Shown here: positions 44,357 to 57,500 of the stretch, in pieces
Numbering within the stretch: position 1 is the first letter of the stretch
Layout: each line of letters starts with the position of its first letter
Origin: Calvatia gigantea
Lineage: Eukaryota; Basidiomycota; Agaricomycetes; Agaricales; Lycoperdaceae
Reading direction: 5' to 3'
NCBI GenBank assembly: GCA_025093985.1
Contig: JACAAK010000006.1
Coordinates: forward strand, 1,240,001-1,304,000
Length of the DNA stretch: 64,000 nucleotides
The notes under the pieces: generated by a model
Seen by the model: only the letters and a program-made list of their open reading frames with translations
What the model was told of the DNA's origin: nothing
Database searches by the model: none
Program-made: the position numbers and the translations under genes

Positions 44357-46552
44357 ATGAAAACTTCCTCGCTTTCCTCGCCTTTGTCCAGGCAACAGTT
44401 GGTGCGGCCGTTGTTACGGACTCCAAGGTCAAGTCCGTGACTCTCAACGTCGCCAACAAGCAGCTCGCTCCCGACGGTTTCTCCAGGAGTACATCACATT
44501 CTCTAATTCACCGTTTGTTAATGGAAATATTGACCTTTACGTTCTTAGGCACGATTGTTGCCAATGGTGTATACCCTAATCCACCGATTTTGGTTACCAA
44601 AGGCCAGACGCTCCGCGTCACTGTCAAAAACCAATTGGTTAGATTTTACACAACACTTCTTTTGAGAACAAGTACTCATGTGCTTTGTTCACAGACCGAT
44701 GCCACCATGCGTCGTTCGACCGCCCTCAGCGTTGATGGTATCCTATTGAACAGCCAAGACATCTTTGAGGAGGCCGAGCCGTTCGTCAACGCTTGCCCCC
44801 TCGGCCCCCAGGAGTCCTTCACATATGAAGTTTCTCTTGGGTCTCAAACAGGTACATACTGGTACCACTCCGAATTGAGTGTACGATATGTTGACGTAAG
44901 TTGCTATCTGAACCATGGAATTTTGTTAGATACTCACAGTGCGGATAGGGATTCCGTGGGCCACTTATCATCTACGACCCACTCGACCCCCACAGGAGGT
45001 TGTACGATGTCGACGACGTTAATACCGTACGTCCAACCTTCAATGTCTCCCCACCCACTAACTGTACAGTAACGATTATAGATCATTCAAGTCGGTGACT
45101 GGTGGCATCAGACCACCCTCCCCCTCCTCGACGGTCATGTCGCCACCGGCATCGTTCCCGTCTCCGACTCTTATCAACGTCGTCCGGGGCAAGCGCTACC
45201 GCTTCCGTATCATCAACGAGTCTGCGCGCAACGTTTTCACTGTTTCCATCGACAAACATGACATGAGTGAGTGTCTGTATTCCGCGATAAAAACGTGACG
45301 TTGACAACTCTGGATAGCTGTTATCGAGGCCGATGGACACGCTACCCAGCCCCTTACCGTCTCAAAGATTGAGATGCTCGCTGGTCAACGCTACTCCGTT
45401 GTTGTATGCCCTTTTCAGACTCTTCAAACTTGGAGTAAGACGGTAACCCGCCTCACTAGGTCAAAGCCGACCAATCCGTTGGTAACTATTGGTTCAACGC
45501 CCCCTTCGTCGGTGGTACCCCAGAACGTAACCCCAACCGTAGGTGTCCCCTCTTGGCGGAGGAATAAGGGAAAAACTGAAAAATAAATTTAAAGAGAACG
45601 CCACGCTCTCCCGTGCGATCATCCGCTACAAGGGCACTCCTAATGCTGACCCTACTGCACCTATGACTCTCTGCCCTGCTGATGGTGCTCTCGTCGAGGC
45701 TGACCTGCGCCCGCTCGTCCCCACCAAAGTCTCCGAGCCCGATATCACTCTTACCTTCGACCTCGTCGTCGTGCGTATTTACCCGCCGCCTCATTTTACA
45801 CCCTGCTAAAATACGTTGGACATCGTATATTTTAGACCACCGGGAAGGCTCAATGGAACATTAACGGTGTCTCCTACCTCCCACCCAAGACCCCGACCCT
45901 TGAAGAAGTTCTCGCAGGCGCTACTCAGCCCACTGACTTCAACGTTACGGAGAATACTTTCGTCCTTCCCGCTGACAAGACTGTCAGGATTGTCTTCCCT
46001 CCGACTGATGACGATGACGCCCATCCCTTCCACATGCATGGCGTAAGTTAGATATACTCACGATTTCACCATGGGACGGGTTATTGATACTTTACCTACA
46101 GATGCCAGCTCAGGTCATCAAGTCCATGAGCGCCAATACCACCAATACAGTCAACCCAATCAACCGAGACGTCAGTAATTTTCACAGATTCGCATCAAAT
46201 ATATTCTGAAGTAAACTTTCACAGACTGTTGGCGTCGGAGGCACTGGTACTACTATTCAACTCAGGACTGCTCAAACCGGTAAATCCCAATCCTTCAGAT
46301 TAATGAGGGTCAGTGGTTAATCTAATGGCGACCAGGTCCCTTCTTGTTTCACTGCCACATCTTCTGGCACAGGTTCGCCGGGCTCGCCTCCGTTCAATTG
46401 GTTGATCCCGCTGCCACCAGGGTCAATGTACGCCCCAACGCTGCCTGGGAGGGTCTCTGCCCTGCGTAAGTTCCATAGTATTCGGGTTCCTAAGTCGAAA
46501 TTACTGATAGATATTGAATAGCTATGATGCTCTCCCTGCCGAGCTCCAGTGA
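44357..46552 (+). pseudogene. laccase-like multicopper oxidase, copper ligands lost and frame broken
   Basis: Multi-exon gene with a laccase layout: secreted N-terminus, [35 protein letters not shown], and an end like fungal laccases (WEGLCPAYDALPAELQ). Introns include 44489-44548, 44638-44694 and 44896-44952. Laccases oxidise phenols with four coppers. The L3 (HPFHMH) and L4 (HCHIFWH) blocks keep the type-1 copper His-Cys-His, but L1, normally HWHG, reads SVDG and L2, normally HSH, reads HSE, so type-2/3 copper binding should fail. The only nearby ATG (44357) is out of frame with the signal-peptide-like sequence, and another shift lies at about 45165-45172. Probably a pseudogene; sequencing indels cannot explain the ligand changes. 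Confidence 0.8.
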
Positions 46553-46898
46553 TCAATTGAGGGTCAGACGAGTGTTTGATATATTGACGTGTGCAGTACA
46601 TGTGTGTCCATACTTGCTAGCTACCCGAATTTGGAATAATCAAAGGGGCTAATAGCCACTGCACTCCTTCCTGAAACGACTGGTAAAACTTTCTTTGCTG
46701 GCAGCGCAATGAGATAGGGATGAATTCTCAAATAATACTCTAACCCAGGGTTATTTTGCCTGATGCTCCTCGGAGCTTTGAGAACCTGACTAAAGGCGGC
46801 ACAGAATGAGGCAAGGTTAACAACTTCGTGTTCGGGCTCGCAAATTCAACGCGTCAAATTGCTTTGCCCCTCCGAAGCAGGCTCAAGTTAGATAAAGA
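46553..46898. other. intergenic, nothing recognised
   Basis: Contains the expected laccase-like 3' end region; no gene or repeat seen. Confidence 0.5.
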
Positions 46899-46945
46899 TG
46901 AGTCGACCTAGGTTCGAACTGAGGACCTTCTGTGATCCATCCAAC
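46899..46945 (-). pseudogene. tRNA-Val 3'-half fragment
   Basis: Copies the acceptor 3' strand, T arm, variable loop, anticodon-stem 3' strand and about 12 bp of intron of the tRNA-Val at 47131-47231, then diverges. The D arm and anticodon are absent, so it cannot be functional. Confidence 0.75.
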
Positions 46946-47130
46946 GGGGCGACGCCCACTTCCTTGTTCTGACTCCTGAGGTTGTTGCTTCGCGGGTACG
47001 GATGGGGCGGGTGGTTTCTCAAACGAATACTGTGTTCGTCGCTTGTGCTGATTGCAGGTGGAGTCCGACGCCGTTGTCAAGTTGGTCAGGAAATGACACG
47101 ATGGATGGTTGGAGGTCGGGGTAAAAAAAG

Positions 47131-47231
47131 TGAGTCGACCCAGGATCGAACTGAGGACCTTCTGTGAACCACCCAACACGATGCTGGAGAAGGTGTTAGA
47201 CAGATGCGATAACCAACTACGCCATCGACCC
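47131..47231 (-). tRNA. tRNA-Val (AAC), intron-containing
   Basis: Acceptor GGGTCGA pairs with TCGACTC, D arm GCGTAGTTGGTTATCGC, anticodon stem TCTGT/ACAGA, loop CTAACAC with anticodon AAC, an intron of about 27 bp, and T arm CTCAG-TTCGATC-CTGGG. The intron follows position 37 or 38 as usual for nuclear tRNAs. Confidence 0.88.
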
Positions 47232-47363
47232 ATTATGCAATAAGCTTCTTTTCATAACTCTGTCAATAGGTTTGTACTGTGGTGTGACCGAAACACGTAC
47301 ATGTGACAGGGCGTGTCAAGTGAGGATTATTGTCCGTTCATTGGGCATACTTTTACTCCAACG

Positions 47364-50300
47364 ATGGGCCGAGGACGGGGTACCTTTGGTCTCACTTCAA
47401 ATCGCGGAAAGCGAGGCTCAGGAACTCGCTTTGGTTACCGCGGAGCTGCTGCATGGCGTGGAGGTCGTGGAAGAGGTCGAGGTGGTGCTACACTCCCCAG
47501 CGATGCTCCAGCCCCGGTACGCGAAGACGACGGCACGCTGTTTGTAGAGAGGTTCGAGAAGGTTGCTCTCAGTGATGAGATAGATGAGAAGCTGGGATTT
47601 GCTAGGGTCCAAGAAGGTGGCAGACGAGAAGGATGGCTGATAAATATGCGCCCAGTATGTCCAGCTTCTTTCGTTGGCTGTTTCAAATCTTATACTCTCT
47701 AGACGTTGGTGAAAGATGCAGATTGGCCATCTGGTAAAGCGGCCGTCAACTTCTATTTCATACAAGACGATGGCGGCATGTTCAAATGTACGATCCAATA
47801 CGAGCCATATTTCCATATCGCTTGCAAGGTCAGTCCCTTATTGAATCGCACCCTGTCCATGTCCTAATTGAAACAGTCGGGCACAGAAACGGCTGTCGAA
47901 GAATGGCTACGCAAAAAATACGAAGGTTTAATATCCCGTGTCGTTCGCAACCAGAAGGAAGACCTCAAGTTACCCAACCATCTCATGGGCCATCGGCGGT
48001 CCTACCTTCAGTTGCGTTTCCGTAATGTCAGCGACTTGCTTACAGTCCGACGTGATATTGTACCCCTTGCACAAGCGAACGGTGCAAAACGAGATGCTTT
48101 GGACGCATATGCAGAAGTCGTGAGTGTAACAACGGGCGGAGCGAGCATGGACATCGACTTGGAGGACGATCTCGGGGGACAATCTCTCAAAACTACCGTT
48201 CACGACAAGGATCCCCGTGAATGTATCATTGACGTTCGTGAATACGATGTCCCTTACTATCTACGTGTCGCCATGGATAACGAAATCCGTGTCGGACTGT
48301 GGTATGCTGTTACCTTCTCCGAAGGCCAACCAACTTTCTGCCAAATTGTCGAACGAGTCAAGCGTGCTGATCCCGTTGTCATGGCCTATGATATTGAAAC
48401 TACCAAGTCCCCGCTCAAATTTCCAGACCAAGCTATCGACCAGGTCATGATGATCTCATATATGATCGATGGTCAGGGGTACCTAATTACAAACCGGGAA
48501 ATCGTCAGTGAAGATATTGACGACTTCGAATATACCCCGAAGGAAGGTTACGAAGGACCATTCGTTGTGTTCAACGAACCAAATGAGGTAGCTACTTAAT
48601 CCTTGTATTTGCTCTCTCTGACGTATTTTGTTAGGCTGCTACCATCCAGCGCTTCTTTTCACACATACAAGAAGTGAAGCCAACAATCATGGCCACATTC
48701 AACGGCGACTTCTTCGATTTTCCCTTCCTGGATGCACGTGCCAAGTTCAACGGAATCGATATGTACCAAGAAACAGGTTTTGCCAAAGACGCAGAAGATG
48801 AATATAAGAGCAACAATTGTGCTCATATGGATTGCTTTCGATGGGTCAAACGTGATTCTTACCTGCCCCAAGGAAGTCAAGGCTTGAAAGCGGTCACTAC
48901 CGCGAAACTGGGGTACAACCCTATTGAGCTGGATCCGGAACTCATGACGCCGTGAGTGTTCAATAGTTGTGGAATTTACGTTCGCTGATTCAGTATGTAG
49001 GTATGCCATGGAGCAGCCTCAAATTCTCGCTCAGTACTCGGTCTCCGATGCCGTTGCAACATATTACCTCTACATGAAATATGTACACCCTTTCATCTTC
49101 TCATTGTGTAATATCATTCCCCTCAACCCGGATGAGGTTTTGAGGAAAGGCAGTGGTACCCTTTGTGAAACTTTGCTTATGGTATGTAAACATTATTGCG
49201 CGATTTCTGCTCACTAACGGTTGGTGACTTTAAGGTTGAAGCTTACCGAGGCAATATCATAATGCCAAACAGGCACGAAGAGACTAATGGGAATATGTAT
49301 GACGGCCACCTTCTCGCCGCCGAGACATATGTGGGTGGCCATGTTGAAGCACTGGAGGCTGGCGTTTTTCGTAGCGATATCCCAACCGACTTCAAAATCG
49401 TACCCGCGGCGGTTCAACAACTAATCGACGACCTCGATGCTGCCCTCACATTTTGTATTGTCGAAGAGTTCCGAGCAAAACTCGAAGACGTAACAAACTA
49501 TGACGAAGTCAAACTAGAAATTCAAAAGGCTCTTGAGGTTATGCGTGATAACCCAAGGCGCGTCGATAAACCCCTCATATACCATTTGGATGTCGCTGCC
49601 ATGTATCCCAACATCATGTTATCAAATCGACTTCAGCCCGATTCCATGGTCGACGAATCTGTTTGTGCCGTCTGTGACCACAACCGTCCCGGAAAGACGT
49701 GCGACCGACGGTTGGAATGGGCATGGAGAGGCGAATTCTTTTCCGCCCATCGTGACGAATACAACATGATCAAACATGCCCTCAATCAAGAAGATTTCCC
49801 TCCCAAGAAACCCGGGGGGCCCAAACGCAAATTCGTGGATTTATCACCCGCTGAACAAACTGCCCTTCTTCATAAACGCCTCGGGGATTATTCGCGCAAG
49901 GTTTACACCAAGACGAAGGAGACGAAGGTTGAGTATCGACAAGCTATCGTATGTCAGAAGGAAAACCCTTTCTATGCCGACACAGTTCGCCGCTTCCGAG
50001 ATCGGCGTTATGAGTATAAAGGCTTGCACAAGACATGGAAGAAAAATTTTGATATTGCAGTTGGCGAAGGTCGTTCCATCGCCGAAGTCGACGAAGCGAA
50101 AAAGATGATCGTTTTGTACGACTCTTTGCAGCTGGCGCACAAGTGCATTCTTAATTCTTTCTATGGCTATGTCATGCGCAAAGGTGCCCGGTGGCATTCG
50201 ATGGAGATGGCGGGGATTACGTGCTTGACAGGCTCGACCATCATTCAAATGGCGCGTGCCCTTGTCGAGCAAATTGGAAGGCCACTAGAGCTGGATACGG

Positions 50301-53300
50301 ATGGTATTTGGTGCATGCTTCCAGGCGTATTTCCGGAGAATTTCAAGTTCAAACTCAAGGATGGCAAGGCTATTGGGTTTTCATACCCTTGTACCATGCT
50401 TAATCACCTTGTCCACGCCAAATTCACCAATCACCAGTACCACGACTTGGATCCACAGACAGGTGAATACAAGGTTCACAGCGAGAACTCTATCTTCTTC
50501 GAGTTGGACGGACCTTACAAAGCGATGATCCTGCCCTCATCAAAGGAGGAGGACAAACTATTGAAGAAGCGTTACGCTGTTTTCAACGACGATGGTTCGC
50601 TGGCGGAGTTGAAGGGTTTTGAGGTCAAACGGCGGGGAGAATTGCAGCTGATCAAGATTTTTCAGTCTCAAATCTTCGAGAAATTCCTTCTTGGCACGAC
50701 CACCCAGGAGTGTTACGCCGCTGTGGCTGAGGTGGCGGATCAGTGGTTGGACGTGCTGTATAGTCGAGCCGGAAATCTCAGCGACGAGGAGCTAATCGAA
50801 CTCATCGCCGAGAACCGCAGTATGTCGAGGACATTAGCAGAATATGCTGGTCAGAAATCCACTTCCATCAGCACTGCGCGACGTTTGGCCGAATTCTTGG
50901 GAGACCAAATGGTGAAGGACAAGGGCTTGGCCTGTAAATTCATTATCTCGGCGAAGCCCGTCGGTTCCCCGGTCACCGAGCGTGCCGTCCCAGTCGCAAT
51001 ATTCTCCGCAGAGGAAAGCGTCAAACGTGTTTACCTGCGTAAATGGTTGAAGGACAACAGTCTCATCAACTTCGATCTGCGCTATATCCTTGATTGGGAA
51101 TATTACATCGAGCGGCTGGGTTCGGTCATCCAAAAGCTCATCACTATTCCTGCGGCAATGCAGAAAGTCGCCAATCCTGTTCCACGCATTGCTCATCCTG
51201 ATTGGCTACACAAACGGATTGTTAAGGCAACAGAGAAATTCAAGCAGAACAAGATGACCGACTTCTTTAGCAAAAGGCCAGATGCCGACGGGTCGCTGTC
51301 CTCACAAGCAAGAGATATTGAAGACATCGACAGCGAGGCTCCCAAGGTCGACAAACTCCGCATCGCTGTCATAAGACGAAAAATTACCCGCCCTCGGACG
51401 CCGGAAGAGGAGCCCGAAGACCTTCCTATTCCTAACCCTATCATCAACTATTCACTGTGGATTAAAGCAGTGCGTCTGCGCTGGAAACGGAGAAGAGAAT
51501 TGCGTACAGGAGCTAGTGCTAACGCGGCCGTCGTTCCAACAATGTTCAAGGGTGTCAAAGTTCGCTCGAGAAATCGCTGGGATATTGTTCAGATCAGGCC
51601 AAGCCCGAGTCCCGGACGGTTTATCCTTTGGTTATCCGTCGATTCCGACCTCATCTCGGTACCTCTCCGCATCCCCCGTCAATTTTATATTCACATGAAG
51701 ACACCACGAGAAGACCTTTTCTTGTCAGACTATTATCATTACGAAAAAGTGGCTCGTAATCTACCACACGAACTTCCGTGCACCAACCTATATAAAGTCA
51801 GTGTTCGTGAGGACGTTTACCACAGGATTCGGGAACATTTTATTGATCTCATGAATGACCCAAACGTGGATGGCGTCTACGAGCAACAGGTGAACTTAGC
51901 TAGTTTATGATGAAGATATGAAACTGACGAACACCTCAGGTGCCCCTTATACTTCGGGCCATTCTAAAACTTGGCAGGACATGCTGTGCTGAAGACCCAA
52001 ACGTTACATTAACTCGTGCCCAGACCACTGGGTTCGACTTGGAACAACTAGGACATTCCGGTCCCTCGACCTCTCTACCTTATTTGAGCCATGGCTTTAC
52101 CAAGTATATCTTCCTTTACCATGCTTGTTCAGCAAATGCGCCTCTCCACGTCTTCGCCCTCTTCTTGCCAAATGGGACAGTAAAACTGCATATTGTTGAT
52201 CCAGCTACTCGTCGTCAAGCCATCCCCCGATTACAAGAACAATACGCCACTCAATTGCGCCAGTTCAGAGAACAATACGATGAGCCCAAGTCCTACAGTT
52301 ATCCAGGAGCCCTAGATATCTCAACCGCCTATCATAGCAATGATATCACGGCTTTGAAGGCGATCTCTCGCGAACTGGCTCTCTTGGAAGACAAATCCTT
52401 CTCCGTCGTCATTTCTTCGGGAAAAGATGATTCATACTTCGACCAGTACCTTCCCAAACTGGGAAAATTCCCAGTTCTTTCCATGCCCAAAGCGAGGACA
52501 TCCCACACCCTTGATGTTTTTCCTTGGCAAACCCATGTTGCATCGAAGCTGATGACTCGTTATCTGGCTATGGGAAGCTGGATTGACCGCCTCATCACCC
52601 TCGCGGACTATTATGATGTCCCAATGGGCCACCTTGAGGGAGACCAGCCACTCTACTGCATAGATGTCAACTTCGCCCGGCGACTAGTCCAGCAGGACAT
52701 CGTCCTCTGGTGGTCCCCTGGGGAACAACCAGACCTGGGAGGCATTGAGAACGACGCCCGCGCCTCAGAAGACTTTCCAGAAACCGAGTTCACAAATTCG
52801 GGAGTTTATTCTAATGTTTGCCTCGAAATCACATTAAGAAATCTCGCTGTCAATAGCGTCCTTCAGTCCCAATTGGTCAACGAATTGGAGGGGAGTGGTG
52901 GCTCAACAGCATTTGATTCCGTATCCCACACTCTCGACGAGTACTCCAAGGCAGATAATCAGAGGGATCTGACATTGGCAGAGTCACAAGTGTCCACCCA
53001 AACTTTTAATATCCTCCGATCGATGGTGAAAGTTTGGCTTCTTGATAAAATCCGAGGCAATTTTGAATGCCCTGCAACCCTCGCAGTAGACCACTTCTGG
53101 AGATGGGTCAGCTCGACCTCCTCTGGCCTATATGACCCTATCATTCATCGCTTTGTCCACGGCCTGATGCGAAAGATCTTCATTCAGATGATTGCAGAGT
53201 TCAAGCGTCTGGGATCGGTAATCGCTTACGCTGATTTCAGTAACATTATACTTGCCACTTCCAAACCCCCTGGTACCGCGTTTGCATATGCTACCTACAT

Positions 53301-54411
53301 CACGACCGCTGTCACGTCAAATGAACTCTTCCAGCACATCTACCTCAACACGGAGAGGTTTTATGACTTCCTTGTCTTCATGGATAGGACGAATATGGCC
53401 GTTGTTCACTGCGAAGATCCATTGGCGACGGAACCATCGGAACACCTTTCTCTTGAGATGAGGTGGAACATCCAACAGTTTCTACCCCCAGAACTCCAAA
53501 AGGACTTCGCCTTTATCATTCAATATTACCTGGTCGAATTTTTTACAATGAAACAAAAAACCAATGCCATTGCGAGGAAACCACTACGTGTCTTGGAGAA
53601 TGGTAACCCGGATAACACACGGAGAGAAACAGCAAAAGCGAACGAGCCGGAAGCCATTTCGGAATTCATCGCTCACCGTTTGACCCGCAAACTCTTGAAG
53701 ACAGTTGGTTCCATACAGGAACGCTACCGAGAAGCCATGATAGATCCCGATGTCGCCAAAAGTTTCGAGTTCCCTACACTTCCTGGTGGCTATCTGCATT
53801 TCGACAACCCTCCTCTCGAATTCATTAAGTCCGTCTGTGAAGTCTTTTCTCTCGCCAAGGCCTTTGACGTCGAAATTCGCCTGATGAAACGAAACCTACT
53901 CGAACTAGTGGGTGTTCGAGAATTTGCTAACGAGGCGATATTCAAGAATCCTTGCGAGCCCCTCAAACTCACCAACGTTCCCTGTTCTCATTGCGATGTG
54001 CTTCGCGACTTTGACTTCTGCAGAGACCCGGACTTGGGGGCTAGTGGTCAGGCTGCTGTACCCAAGTGGTATTGTTCTAGTTGCAATGGAGAATACGACC
54101 GAGTGGCTATTGAATTCCTGTTGATAGGAGTTGCACACAGAACAGAGGCAAACTTCGCACAGCAGGACCTCCGCTGTCCTAAATGCAAGCAAATTCGCCC
54201 GGATAACCTATCCCGCCACTGTCAATGTTCAGGATCATATCTCTATACGTTAAGTAAAGCGGATGCACGCCGCAAACTCCGCACTATGGTTAACATCGCT
54301 ATCTTCTACAACCTGCCTCGTCTCAAGGTAAGCTTCCTGCTTCTGATCACTTGAAGCTTCACTGACCGATCGTCTTAGGAGTGTTCTCAAACGTTGCTCG
54401 CAAGTTGGTGA
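47364..54411 (+). CDS. POL2: DNA polymerase epsilon catalytic subunit
   Basis: Eight exons: 47364-47654, 47703-47828, 47877-48587, 48635-48951, 49001-49181, 49235-51889, 51940-54327, 54379-54411; the joined length is 2233 residues, like yeast Pol2 (2222). It synthesises the leading strand at nuclear forks. The N-terminal exonuclease domain has AYDIETT (Exo I), FNGDFFDFP (Exo II) and [11 protein letters not shown] (Exo III). The polymerase domain has [10 protein letters not shown] (motif A), [14 protein letters not shown] (motif B) and LDTDGIW (motif C), with the epsilon-specific cysteines [13 protein letters not shown]. The inactive C-terminal polymerase half ends in two cysteine pairs sets (CSHC…CSSC; CPKC…CQC) that bind Dpb2. 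The ATG 47364 was chosen as the first in frame; the start is Gly/Arg-rich. No frame break was found. Confidence 0.95.
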
Positions 54412-54540
54412 TTAGTTTCACTGGTTTTCTCGTCCACTTGTAATTGTATTGCTGTAGTTTAGCATTCCTTGTGTTAGTATAATTAGTACGCTTCAATACA
54501 TATCAATCCTATCCAGAGGAAAAATATTATGACCCCTGCT

Positions 54541-57500
54541 CTAAACATTCGTAATTGCGCCAACAGAGGTCCAATAAGAAACCCAGGATGCCACGTCCCT
54601 AAGCCCGAGCCTCACGAAGTTGGAAAGAGCTGGTACAGCAATCTCAGCTTGCGAAGTTGAAAGTCGCGGGAAACCGAAAGCTTCATCATCCTCATGGTTA
54701 AGCGGTCTGTTGGCGGACCGGTAAAAGTCTAACAGCTGAAGCGACGAGGCAGGTAGTTTGTTAGAAGAGCGAGCAAGTTCTTCGAGAGCACATAACCACT
54801 TCGTATAGGGCACGAGAGGTACGCCCATGGTTTTCGAAACTAGCCCGAACACCTCCGTCCATGTCGCTGGATCAGGGTGAACAAGGTGCAAGAGGGTGAA
54901 AGGACTTGTGCGCATTCTCGTAAAGGCGTGGGCAGCGAGGTGCACGGGAATCCAGGTTACGCGCTAGGTCACAGAAAAATGAGATCCAGAATTGCCGAGT
55001 TTAATCAGCTAGAACTTACACCCGGGGTGTCCGGTAGGCAACCCAAAATATGCCCAGTCTGAACCACACCAGGTACCCATTCGCTAGGACTCCAATGCCC
55101 GTTCCGAGCGCCACTGAGTTGACCTATACGAACAATAACAGGTCTGAGTGATGTTAGTCGGGCTGCATGGCCTAGAACCTGCTCTGCGACCCATTTAGAT
55201 TCTGGATAACCTGAACCGACTGCTATGCCTGCATCCGGTACAGCCGTTTCAAGTGCGATGCCAGTTTTCCAATCTGGCTCATGGTAAGCAGTGTCAAGAT
55301 CGCAGCCCTGATTCGTCACTCACTTCTGACAACACCAATGGAACTTGCGAATACGAAGCGAGGAGGTTTATCTTGAGGAGATGCCAAACAGAGATCTATT
55401 AGGGCTCTGGTTCCAGCAATCAGAGGCTCAGTGGACGAAATCGAAATGTTGAAGTCTACACGCCAGGCTTGTTCAGGAGAGATCTTGGTCAACGAAGGGA
55501 AGTGAGGAGACCATTGCAAGAGACCGCTTACCAACGTGCAAGACGCAAGTAATGCTTTGCCGGACTTCCTCGTACTGTTGTTCCGGCAAGCCGAGCTGGA
55601 GGTGGTCTGCTTCACCTTCCAAAAACACCAGCTTATCGGATTCAAGAATGACAACATCAATACCCCTGCTTGCAAACGCTGCCTTCTGCCTCTCCAATGA
55701 CCCAATCCTACCTTTACGATTTAGGCAGTAGACTTTTGACACTGAATTATCTAGGACAAGGTCCTCAAGAATATAAGAGCCAAGACCACCGGTACTACCG
55801 GTCAGAAGAATTGTTTCCGACGGAGTGTCATTGGGTCCTGGCTTATGCAGCGAGAAACCGGTCGAATATTTCTTTACCAGACTGTTCATAAGCTCGAGAG
55901 TCCCTTCAGTGGGATCTAAGTGATAGCCGTTAGCGACGCCGCTGAGGTACTTCGAGAGGCGGCCAATCGTCGGATACAGATATACGAAATTGAGGGGTAT
56001 ACTCTCTGTTTCGATGTCGATGGAACGCAGCATATTCAGGAGATTGTTACGAAGCCATGTAGCCTTCAAACTAAGGTGAAAGGGATAAATAGACCCAGCA
56101 GGAGCGATCAAGGAAATTGCACGAACCTATCACAGCCGAAGAGGAAAATATCATCATTGTCTGCTATCTTCTCATCCATGATTTTCCCAACCAACCGGGA
56201 GACGTGAAGGTGAATTTCCTCCAAACCCAGGGTCTCTGAGGAATCAAGCTCGATATGTGAGATAGTTTCCAAGTTAGCATATCCTTGCTCAATCTCTTCT
56301 TCATACTCGTTGATAATGACTTGACGCCGCGGTGTCCCTTTAGGAGTATAATGGAACGGTTTCGCTGGGTGTGCTACGAGGATGATCTATGGATGTGATG
56401 AGTAACATTATCATCAGGCGAACATTTGAGTGACCTACTTCCTTGAAAATTCGGCTGTGCGATGGTCCAAAATTGTTTGCATCTTGCACATGGGGCCTTC
56501 GCACGGCGATTTTAAGGAGCTGGATATACCCAACCGCTGATTGGGACATACCAAATGATGTCACGGAAAGAATTTGACTGCTCCAAGTTCGCTGGGTCAA
56601 AAGAATACTCAGGTTTGGGTTCGATGAGAATGCCCGCTTGGAAACGTCCCCTCCCAAAGATGACAGAACTTTGAACCATAGGGTGTCTGTTGATTATGGT
56701 CTCTGTCGGGACTTCTCAGGGATTCAATAGAAAGGCGTGTAGCCATCGCCACGTACCCATAGGAACAGGATTTGTCTAACGCAATCAGCAAGCCAATAGT
56801 TAGGTAAAATAAGATGTCTACCTTTTCCCCGCTTGAGTGCATAATTTGATCGTCGGCTCTAAAAAAATTCAGTGCTCGTGACGGTGCACCAGTGAATCTA
56901 TAGACATACCTGCCATAGATCTTCACCAGCGTGGGGTTCGTTGGATGGCGGATAACGAGGTCGTTGGTGTCATAGGCTTCAGCACCATCGAACACGGTAT
57001 TTGTGACTGCTGGAATGTGAGAAGGTGTTCTCTGAGAAATCCGTCAGCCACATATTCATGAGTATCAAACGGTCGGCCCACTTGAAGTATTAGTCGGTAG
57101 ACCCCTGCATCCCATTCAAGGAAGATTGGCTTTGAATGAGCGGAAATCTAGACAAGAGTGTTTCAGTCCCAAGAAGAACCCGAGACCATAGCCCATCTAG
57201 TACCGTAAAGTATTCCCATCCTTCGGCTGGTGGTGCTTCTAAATTTCCCCTTAGTCATGTTTCTTTTCTAGAGGTCGTCACCCACTTGAAAGGAAGCTAG
57301 ATGTGCCTCCGAGCTCAGTCCTGAGTTCGGTCAATGCCTAAATGGCGATGAGTGTTAGAATAACACGTACGCTCCATAAAACGGATACAAGGATATCCCG
57401 AGACGGGATAGCATATCACCAACAGCTTTTTGAATTGGAGCGCCTCCAAACATCTATTAATAACCTGGTAAATAGCGTGATATCCATACAAAACCAGACC

